From assembly GCF_001864835.1 (NCBI RefSeq), contig NZ_MJGI01000021.1, positions 1 to 35,451 on the forward strand: 35,451 nucleotides of DNA. The letters run 5' to 3'. The stretch is from Curtobacterium sp. MCBA15_001. GTDB lineage: Bacteria; Actinomycetota; Actinomycetes; Actinomycetales; Microbacteriaceae. Each line of letters begins with the position of its first letter. The stretch's first letter is position 1. The translations under genes and the position numbers were made by a program. The notes under the pieces were generated by a model that saw nothing but the letters and a program-made list of their open reading frames with translations, did no database searches and was not told the origin of the DNA. Below, in pieces: positions 16,616 to 22,646 of this stretch.

Positions 16616-17017
16616 ATGCGTGAGGTCTTCGAGCGCGACGTCATCGGCTCCGGCGCGCGTCGTACGGTGCTCGTGACGCACGAAGTGACGGGCGCCGACC
16701 ACGTGATCGAGGTCAGAAGCGATCAAGAGCAGTGGCGTGGCCACGGTCCCGATGCCTTCGCTGCACTCGAGGACGTGCGACGCGCCCTCGAGGCATCCGG
16801 CTGGCTGCTCGCTGTCGAAGGAGCGCGCGCTGATGCCGTCGTCAGCCGGATGGGCCGTCAGATGAGCGGCGGGAGCCAGGTGTACCGCGTACGGACCGGC
16901 GTGCCCGCCGACTTCCCGACCCGCGACGTGTTCGACGTGAACGAGGAAGGACTCGCGACGGTCGCTGAGCAGCGTGCAGCGACAGATGCATGGTTCGCGA
17001 GTCTCGGGAGACCGTGA
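16616..17017 (+). CDS. Hypothetical protein, first of an overlapping gene set
   Basis: A 133-residue protein of no family I can name with confidence. It has an alternating beta-strand start (TVLVTHEVTGADHVIEVRSD), a helix (DAFAALEDVRRALEASGW), then GARADAVVSRMGRQMSGGSQVYRVRTGVPADFPTRDVFDV and a C-terminal helix with TVAEQRAATDAWFASLG. It is soluble, with no cysteines, signal or membrane segment. The look (beta-alpha, MGRQMSGG loop, TVAEQ tail) is that of small immunity- or adaptor-like proteins near toxins, but this is inference. No strong ribosome binding site precedes the ATG, which lies 30 bases after copy A of the immunity gene. It overlaps the next gene by four bases (GTGA). Confidence 0.7.
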   Translation: MREVFERDVIGSGARRTVLVTHEVTGADHVIEVRSDQEQWRGHGPDAFAALEDVRRALEASGWLLAVEGARADAVVSRMGRQMSGGSQVYRVRTGVPADFPTRDVFDVNEEGLATVAEQRAATDAWFASLGRP

Positions 17018-17199
17018 AGCGAGTCACCCGCAACGGCGATGCCCGGTACTTCGACCAGATCGTCTCCTTCGAGACCGCCGAGGACGCTGCTCCGAGCCGA
17101 CAGACCACGACGGCCATGCGGCGCTGGTCACGAGCGGTCGACGCCTGGCGCCGGAAGGCTGCTCCCGAGCAACGAGACCTGGAGGGACCGTGGACCTGA
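17014..17199 (+). CDS. Small basic hypothetical protein
   Basis: A 61-residue protein (starts with GTG, VKRVTRNGDARYFDQIVSFE, ends DLEGPWT). GTG 17014 is chosen over an ATG 24 bases upstream because GTGA makes a 4-base overlap with the preceding stop and GGGAG precedes it. It is small, mixed-charge, with a Trp-rich basic helix (MRRWSRAVDAWRRKAAP). No family recognised. The next gene starts 10 bases inside its end, so all three are translationally linked. Confidence 0.6.
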   Translation: MKRVTRNGDARYFDQIVSFETAEDAAPSRQTTTAMRRWSRAVDAWRRKAAPEQRDLEGPWT

Positions 17200-17954
17200 A
17201 CAACCCGGACGAGGTCGCTGTCTGGCAGCGCGCAGCCGAGCGCGAGTCGTCCGCGCCGCGATGGGTGGACGACGTGACTTCGGACATCACCTCCGGGTCC
17301 TCCTCCCCGATGCTCGCATCAGCGAGCGGATGGCGCCGGCTCCTGCGCGGTCCGGCTCCGTCGCCCCGCGAGCAGTGGACCACTGCGCGGTCGCTGCTCG
17401 GCGATGCGCTGACGCCGGCGGAGTGGGACGAGGCGGAACGGCTGTCGCGGCGACCGCCGGGAACCGGACGACCGTCATCGGTCAGGCTCGTCTCGGGCGT
17501 GGGCTCGGACAGCGACGCGATCCGCTGGACCGACCTCATCGACCTGGTGCTCGAGGCAGACGGCGCGATGCGCGTGCGACGGTTCCGCCGGCGCTACACC
17601 GGCGAGCGCCGCGTGCACGTCGAGGTGCTGCTCGACACACGGGCTGAGGGCCTCCCCGCCACCGACCTCGACCCGGCCGACCTCGCCGCTCCGGGCCGCC
17701 AGCGCCAGCTCGATGCGCTGTGGGAGACCGTGCGGCACGTCGTCACTGCCGAGGCCCTGCACGTCATGAGCTGGCCGGACCACGGCCGTGTCCCTACGGA
17801 CCACGACGATGACCAGGGGCCCAACACGGTGTTCAGCGCCTCGGTCGACGACGCGAGCTGGTCCGTGCTCGTGAGCGGAGTCGGCCACGTCCGCGTCACG
17901 CGGTGCACATCACCCACGCGCGGCCCGGGGACCGGGAACAGGGATCCACGATGA
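17190..17954 (+). CDS. Hypothetical protein in the toxin/immunity island
   Basis: A 254-residue protein starting at GTG 17190 (MDLNNPDEVAVWQRAAERE), with GGAGGG directly upstream. The first 120 residues are hydrophilic and helix/loop-rich (SPREQWTTARSLLGDALTPAEWDEAERLSRR). The second half alternates strands and helices (IRWTDLIDLVLEADGAMRVRRFRRRYTG, RVHVEVLLDTRAEGLPATDLDPADL, LHVMSWPDHGR, SWSVLVSGVGHVRV). No transmembrane segment, signal peptide or catalytic signature is apparent and I know no family. The stop overlaps the next start by four bases (ATGA). It is larger than a usual immunity protein. Confidence 0.65.
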   Translation: MDLNNPDEVAVWQRAAERESSAPRWVDDVTSDITSGSSSPMLASASGWRRLLRGPAPSPREQWTTARSLLGDALTPAEWDEAERLSRRPPGTGRPSSVRLVSGVGSDSDAIRWTDLIDLVLEADGAMRVRRFRRRYTGERRVHVEVLLDTRAEGLPATDLDPADLAAPGRQRQLDALWETVRHVVTAEALHVMSWPDHGRVPTDHDDDQGPNTVFSASVDDASWSVLVSGVGHVRVTRCTSPTRGPGTGNRDPR

Positions 17955-18904
17955 ACGACACCGCTGCCCGACGAACCCTCCATGCGGTGCCGGTCCCCGA
18001 CGAGCTCCACCTGGCCGTCGACGACCGCGGCCACCCGGCCACGGTGCCGTTCGACCGAGGCCGCTCAGCGGTGTTCGCGTACACCGTCCCCTCCGATCGC
18101 CCCCGCGACCGCGGGACCACGACACGCCTCGCGCGGCGCAGGGACCTGGCAGCGGACGAGCGCAGCGGGCGCTTCGCCGTCCAGGTGGACGCAGCAGCGG
18201 GTTCCGGCGACGGCCTCCGGGTCACGAACGATGCCGGCCGAGCCCGACGCTTCGTGCCGTACGCGACGAGCGCGGTCCGCGCCATCGGACTGACCGGGGC
18301 TTCTGGCATCTGGGCACAGGTGGTCCGACGGGTGTCCAGGCCCGAGTCCGCGTTCATGCTGCTCGAGACGGGCCAGTTCGGCGACTCTGTGGCACTGGTC
18401 GTCGATCCGGATCCGGAGTCATGGGTCGCCCGCGCCGCGGCTGCACTCGGCCCTCGTCCACACCCCGAGGTCGTCGTCGTCGCGACGCTCGACTCCGTGC
18501 CGTTGCTCTGGCGTCGGGCAGCGCGCTCTGCCCTCCAGGGATCCGTGACGACGGCAGGACAGGGGTCCGTGACGACGGCAGGACAGGGATCCGTGATGAC
18601 GGCAGCACCTCGAGACCTCACGCTCGCCGAAGCACGGCAGCGGTTCGTCGCGGAGACCGGGGACGGGAACCTCCGGGACCTCCTATGGGACCGCGCGCAC
18701 GTCGAGACCGAGGACTGGTGGATCGTCCTGTACGACAGCCGCGCCTGGTACGAGACCGGGAACCCCCTGCTCCGTCTGGCTGGGAACGCCCCGTTCGTGG
18801 TCCCGAAGGACGGCTCGCCGTCCTTCCGGCTCCGCACCACCACGAGCATCGAGGCCCAGCTCGCCGACGTCGGGCAACGGGTTCTCGGTCAGTTCTTGTC
18901 ATAG
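17951..18904 (+). CDS. Hypothetical protein with C-terminal Imm35/YrhB-like domain (copy B)
   Basis: A 317-residue protein. Residues 1-195 are of unknown type (LHAVPVPDELHLAVDDRGHPA, then a strand-rich region, then EVVVVATLDSVPLLWRRAARSA). Residues 197-220 are three 8-residue repeats (GSVTTAGQ, GSVTTAGQ, GSVMTAAP). The rest is an Imm35-like domain (EDWWIVLYDSRAWYETGNP, LAGNAPFVVPKDG) closely similar to copy A at 16307-16585. The start at ATG 17951 overlaps the previous stop (ATGA) and follows AGGGATCC. The same AGGGATCC precedes in-frame GTG codons in the repeats and the ATG at 18596, so the Imm35 part may also be made as a separate 102-residue protein. Whether this is a fusion or two genes sharing a frame cannot be settled by reading. 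The stop lies inside the promoter of the next operon. Confidence 0.7.
   Translation: MNDTAARRTLHAVPVPDELHLAVDDRGHPATVPFDRGRSAVFAYTVPSDRPRDRGTTTRLARRRDLAADERSGRFAVQVDAAAGSGDGLRVTNDAGRARRFVPYATSAVRAIGLTGASGIWAQVVRRVSRPESAFMLLETGQFGDSVALVVDPDPESWVARAAAALGPRPHPEVVVVATLDSVPLLWRRAARSALQGSVTTAGQGSVTTAGQGSVMTAAPRDLTLAEARQRFVAETGDGNLRDLLWDRAHVETEDWWIVLYDSRAWYETGNPLLRLAGNAPFVVPKDGSPSFRLRTTTSIEAQLADVGQRVLGQFLS
18539..18610 (+). repeat. Three 24-bp tandem repeats, each with an RBS-like element and GTG
   Basis: Units 18539-18562, 18563-18586 and 18587-18610 share GG(A/G)TCCGTGACGACGGCAG with one change per copy. Each has AGGG five to seven bases ahead of an in-frame GTG; the third also creates ATG at 18596. 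They join the unknown domain to the Imm35 domain. Confidence 0.85.
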
Positions 18905-18925
18905 CGACAAATACCGTGGTACGGT
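18896..18925 (+). promoter_or_regulatory. Promoter and palindromic operator of the NAD-salvage operon
   Basis: TTGTCA (18896-18901) and TACGGT (18920-18925) form a -35/-10 pair with an 18-base spacer. The -10 ends six bases before the ATG at 18932, so the message should be leaderless or nearly so, and no Shine-Dalgarno is present. Over the -35 lies a 15-base palindrome TTGTC-atagc-GACAA (18896-18910), with TACC-GT-GGTA just after. The operon encodes an NrtR regulator, the natural candidate to bind here. The stop codon of the upstream gene (18902-18904) is embedded in the operator. Confidence 0.65.
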
Positions 18926-18931
18926 CGGGTC

Positions 18932-19765
18932 ATGGCAGTCGAACTCAGCACCTGGGACGCCCAGGGCACACCGGCGACACCGACGTTCTCGACCATGCGC
19001 TTCCCAGCGGGCGAAGCACACGTCAAGGTCGCCGTCGAGCACAGCACCCCCGCTGACCTGACCGAGATCGCGACCCTGCGCGGCACGGACGGCGACGACC
19101 TCCTCATGCTCGGCATGTGGGCGGACGCCGTCCGGCAGCGTGGCAGCCGGTCGGTCGCGCTCGTCCCCTACCTGCCCGGCGCCCGTCAGGACCGCGGACT
19201 GCCCTTCGGCGCGAAGGTCTACGCAGACGTCCTGAACGGCTTCCACGTCGACCAGGTCATCGCGTTCGACCCGCACTCCCCCGTGATCGTCGACCTGGTC
19301 GAGCGGCTCACGGTCGTCACGAGCGAGCAGGTCGTCCGCGACCACGTCGTCGCCGGGTCGGACTACAGCGGCATCATCGCGCCGGACAAGGGCGCCGTCG
19401 CGCGGGCCTCAGCGGTCGCCACGGCCTGCGACCTGCCGGTGTTCCGCGCCGAGAAGCACCGCAACCCCGACACCGGCAAGCTCGACGGCTTCAGCTGTGA
19501 GCCACTGCCCGACACCGGCCGGCTGCTCGTGGTCGACGACATCTGCGACGGCGGCGGCACCTTCATGGGACTCGCGGGCTCGACCGGCCTCGGAAGGGAA
19601 CGCCTCGGTCTGTGGGTCTCGCACGGGGTGTTCTCCGGCCGGGCCGCCCAGCTCGCCGACCACTTCGGGGAGATCGTCACCACCGACTCGTACCCCGCGC
19701 AGCAGCACATCGACGGTCTGCGCACCGTCGAGCTCAGCCTGTACCTCACGAAGGAGATCCGATGA
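18932..19765 (+). CDS. Divergent ribose-phosphate pyrophosphokinase (PRPP synthetase-like)
   Basis: A 277-residue type I phosphoribosyltransferase-fold protein related to PRPP synthetase but shorter than the usual 310-320. Recognisable parts are a flag-like N-terminus (FSTMRFPAGEAHVKV), VALVPYLPGARQDRG (the ARQDR loop), VIAFDPHSP in place of VDLH, IIAPDKGAVARASAVA, and the PRPP loop LLVVDDICDGGGTFMG. In NadV operons such proteins are taken to supply PRPP for nicotinamide salvage. A related annotation problem is known from phages, where PRPP-synthetase-like Adps makes ADP-ribose pyrophosphate for a NAMPT-like partner (NARP1); sequence reading cannot separate the two. It overlaps nadV by four bases (ATGA). 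Confidence 0.85.
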   Translation: MAVELSTWDAQGTPATPTFSTMRFPAGEAHVKVAVEHSTPADLTEIATLRGTDGDDLLMLGMWADAVRQRGSRSVALVPYLPGARQDRGLPFGAKVYADVLNGFHVDQVIAFDPHSPVIVDLVERLTVVTSEQVVRDHVVAGSDYSGIIAPDKGAVARASAVATACDLPVFRAEKHRNPDTGKLDGFSCEPLPDTGRLLVVDDICDGGGTFMGLAGSTGLGRERLGLWVSHGVFSGRAAQLADHFGEIVTTDSYPAQQHIDGLRTVELSLYLTKEIR

Positions 19766-21324
19766 CCACCACGACGACGGGCCTCGAGCCCCGCATCACC
19801 AGCGCCAGCCCGATCGCCCCACTGCTGGCCGTCGACGGGTACAAGCACTCGCACCGACAGGTCTACCCGACGGGCACGACCCGTATCCTGATCAACTGGA
19901 CGAACCGCTCGAACGCACACATGCCCGAGTCGACCCACGCCGTGGTCTTCGGGCTGCAGGCCTTCATCCAGCGCCACCTGGTCGAGGCCTGGGCACCGTT
20001 CTTCGCCGCGGACGAGGACCTGGTCGCCGACCTGTTCGCCCAGGCGCTGCAGGGCTACTTCGGCCCGAACCACATCGGCGTCGACCACGTCCGCGCCCTG
20101 CACCGCCTGGGGTACCTCCCGCTGTCCATCAGGGCGCTCCCCGAGGGCACGCTCGCACCGATCGGCGTCGCCACCCTGACGGTCGAGAACACCGTCGACG
20201 ACTTCTTCTGGCTGCCGAACTACATCGAGACCGCGCTGTCGGCGTCGATCTGGCACCCGTCCACCGTCGCGACGAAGGCGCTCGAGTACCGCGACCTGAT
20301 GGAGGACTGGGCCGCCCGCACCGGTGCCGTCCCGGAGAGCATCGACTTCGCCGCCCACGACTTCTCGTTCCGCGGGCAGTCGAGCATCGAGTCGGCGGCA
20401 GCCGGCGGCGCCGGACACCTGCTCTCGTTCCTCGGCACGGACTCGATGCCGACCCTCGACTTCATCGACCGGTACTACCCCGGCGACAACGGACTCGTGG
20501 CGGCGAGCGTCCCGGCCACCGAGCACAGCGTGATGTGCGTCCGCGGCGCCGACGGCGAGCTCGAGACCTTCGAGCAGATCCTCGACGTGTACCCGACGGG
20601 CATCGTGTCGGCGGTCAGCGACGGCTTCGACCTGTTCAAGGTCATCACCGAGACGCTCCCTGCGCTCAAGGACCGGATCACGGCCCGCGACGGCAAGCTC
20701 GTCATCCGCCCCGACTCCGGCGACCCGGTCGACATCGTCACCGGTACCGTGCACGACGTGGACCAGGCGGCACTGACCGACCCGGCCCGCACCCACGAGC
20801 AGAAGGGCGTCGTCGAGCTGCTCGACGAGCTGTTCGGCCACACCGTGAACGACGCCGGGTACAAGGTGCTCGACCAGCACATCGGCGTGATCTACGGCGA
20901 CAGCATCACGCTCGACCGCGCCCGTCGGATCTACGAGCGCCTGGCCGCCAAGGGCTACGCGAGCGACAACATCGTGCTCGGCATCGGGTCGTACACGTAC
21001 CAGTACATGACCCGCGACAACCTCGGCAGCGCCGTCAAGGCGACCTGGGCGCTGGTCGACGGTCAGCCCGTCGACATCCAGAAGGACCCGGCGACCGGCA
21101 GCGGCAAGAAGAGCGCCAAGGGCCGGATCGCCCTGCACCGCGACGCCACCGGCGAGATCCGTCAGACCGACCAGGCAACGCCCGACGACGAGGCCACGAG
21201 CCTGCTCCAGCCGGTCTGGGTCGACGGTCGGTTCACGGTCCACCAGTCGTTCGCGGACGTCCGAGGGGTCCTCGCCCAGGAGCGCACCGAGCGCGCGGCA
21301 CGGCGGGCGGCAGCCGCGTCATGA
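19762..21324 (+). CDS. nadV: Nicotinamide phosphoribosyltransferase (NAMPT family)
   Basis: A 520-residue protein of the NAMPT/NadV family, which joins nicotinamide to PRPP giving NMN, the entry step of NAD salvage. Family marks are LAVDGYKHSHRQVYPTGTTR near the N-terminus, PNYIETALSASIWHPSTVA, AAHDFSFRGQSSIESAAAGG (with the Asp that favours nicotinamide over nicotinate), LSFLGTDSMPTLDFI, VSDGFDLFKVI, IRPDSGDPVDIV and DPATGSGKKSAKGRI. It is slightly longer than typical. The start at 19762 follows AAGGAG and overlaps the preceding stop (ATGA); its own stop overlaps the nrtR start. Three coupled genes (PRPP enzyme, NadV, NrtR) suggest stoichiometric production. Confidence 0.93.
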   Translation: MTTTTTGLEPRITSASPIAPLLAVDGYKHSHRQVYPTGTTRILINWTNRSNAHMPESTHAVVFGLQAFIQRHLVEAWAPFFAADEDLVADLFAQALQGYFGPNHIGVDHVRALHRLGYLPLSIRALPEGTLAPIGVATLTVENTVDDFFWLPNYIETALSASIWHPSTVATKALEYRDLMEDWAARTGAVPESIDFAAHDFSFRGQSSIESAAAGGAGHLLSFLGTDSMPTLDFIDRYYPGDNGLVAASVPATEHSVMCVRGADGELETFEQILDVYPTGIVSAVSDGFDLFKVITETLPALKDRITARDGKLVIRPDSGDPVDIVTGTVHDVDQAALTDPARTHEQKGVVELLDELFGHTVNDAGYKVLDQHIGVIYGDSITLDRARRIYERLAAKGYASDNIVLGIGSYTYQYMTRDNLGSAVKATWALVDGQPVDIQKDPATGSGKKSAKGRIALHRDATGEIRQTDQATPDDEATSLLQPVWVDGRFTVHQSFADVRGVLAQERTERAARRAAAAS

Positions 21325-21989
21325 CCGCCGAGGTGGCGACCCGCGAGCAACCGCTCATCGCGATCGACGTCGTCCCGATGTCGTTCTCGGGCAGCGGCGG
21401 CCTGCTGGTCGCCACCGCGCGTCGGCCGTACGACCCGTACGCCGGCCAGGAGGCCCTCCCCGGCGTGCTCCTGCACCCTGCGGAACGCCTGACCGACGGT
21501 GCACGGCGCGCCCTGCGCACCAAGGCGGGCCTCGGCCCCGAGACGGTCCGGCACCTCGCGCAGATCGGGGCGTTCGACGGACCCGAGCGCGACCCACGCG
21601 ACGCCGCGATCAGCATCGCGTTCGTCGCGGTGGTGGACACCGACCCCGGGGAGACGCCGTCGACCGGACCGTCCGCGGTGTGGCGCGTGCCTGCCCAGGC
21701 CGAGCCGGGCCTCCCGTTCGACCACGACCGCATCATCGACGCCGCGCTGGACCACGCGCGGACCCGACTCTGGCGCGACCACGCGTTGACGCGGGCGCTG
21801 CTCGGGGGGCGCTTCACGACCGCCGACGCCGCGCGGCTGCAGACCGCACTCTTCGGCGTCGCTCCGGATCCCGGCAACCTGAACCGGGCACTCCGGACCA
21901 ACCCGGCGTTGCGGCGAGCCGACGACGCCACGTCTCCCGCACGGGGACGTGGCGGGCGTCCCCCAGTCACCTGGACGTGGCTGGACTGA
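21321..21989 (+). CDS. nrtR: NrtR family Nudix-related transcriptional regulator of NAD metabolism
   Basis: A 222-residue regulator. Residues about 12-140 form a Nudix-like domain (LLVATARRPYDPYAGQEALPG), but the Nudix box is degenerate: the RExxEExG catalytic glutamates are replaced by ARRALRTKAGL, so it should sense a ligand (ADP-ribose in known NrtR proteins) rather than hydrolyse. Residues about 155-222 form the winged helix typical of NrtR (ALLGGRFTTADAARLQTALFG, NLNRALRTNPALRR, GRGGRPPVTWTW). NrtR repressors usually control their own NAD gene cluster, so the palindrome at 18896-18910 is the likely target. It starts inside the nadV stop (ATGA). Confidence 0.88.
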   Translation: MTAEVATREQPLIAIDVVPMSFSGSGGLLVATARRPYDPYAGQEALPGVLLHPAERLTDGARRALRTKAGLGPETVRHLAQIGAFDGPERDPRDAAISIAFVAVVDTDPGETPSTGPSAVWRVPAQAEPGLPFDHDRIIDAALDHARTRLWRDHALTRALLGGRFTTADAARLQTALFGVAPDPGNLNRALRTNPALRRADDATSPARGRGGRPPVTWTWLD

Positions 21990-22007
21990 CGGGCGTTGGC
22001 TGGGGGC

Positions 22008-22640
22008 ATGGCCTCCGCTCCGCTCTCCGGTGACACCTCCTTCGCCTTCCCCGAGTTCGACGCCCCGCCCGCATCACCGTTCACGGTGGCGCGGACCTGG
22101 GTCGCCGACGCGCAGGACGGCGACGTCTCCGAACCGATGTCGATGACCCTGGCGACCGCGGCCGACGGCGCCGTGACCGCGCGGACGGTCGACGTGAAGA
22201 CCATCGACGACCGCGGGCTGGTGTTCGGCACGTCGTCGCTCAGCCCGAAGGGCCGCCAGCTCACGGCAGACCCGGCCGCCGCGCTGCAGGTCTACTGGCG
22301 CGAGACGATGCAGCAGCTGCGGTTCGAGGGCCGCGTCGTGCAGCTCTCCGACCAGGAGTCCGACGACCTGTTCGCCGCACGCTCGCCGAAGTCCCGCGCC
22401 GCCACCGCCGTCGCCGACCAGTCCGCACCGCTCTCGGGCACGGTGCAGGACCTCATCGACGACGCGAACGCCCTGCTCGACGCGTCCGAGGACGTGCCGC
22501 GTCCCGCCGCGTGGCTGGCCTGGCGGCTCGAGCCGACCTCGGTCGAGTTCTGGCACGGCAGCCGCGACCGGATGCACCGACGTCTGCAGTACGTGCTCGG
22601 CGCGGACGGCACCTGGACCGCGACGCGCCTGCAGCCGTAG
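22008..22640 (+). CDS. Pyridoxamine 5'-phosphate oxidase-like flavoprotein
   Basis: A 210-residue protein related to PdxH, which oxidises pyridoxamine or pyridoxine 5'-phosphate to PLP with FMN. The FMN-binding split-barrel is seen in SMTLATAADGAVTARTVDVK, LVFGTSSLSPKGRQL, ALQVYWRETMQQLRFEGRV and DQESDDLFAARSPKSRAATA. The C-terminal region reads VEFWHGSRDRMHRRLQYV, where PdxH usually has a W-x-G-x-x-x-R-x-H-D-R pattern, so its specificity is uncertain. ATG 22008 is used; GGGGG is very close to it and a TTG 12 bases upstream is possible. It follows nrtR by 18 bases and meets the siderophore operon tail-to-tail with six bases between stops. PLP is the cofactor of DesA next door, which may be coincidence. 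Confidence 0.82.
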   Translation: MASAPLSGDTSFAFPEFDAPPASPFTVARTWVADAQDGDVSEPMSMTLATAADGAVTARTVDVKTIDDRGLVFGTSSLSPKGRQLTADPAAALQVYWRETMQQLRFEGRVVQLSDQESDDLFAARSPKSRAATAVADQSAPLSGTVQDLIDDANALLDASEDVPRPAAWLAWRLEPTSVEFWHGSRDRMHRRLQYVLGADGTWTATRLQP

Positions 22641-22646
22641 CCGGGT

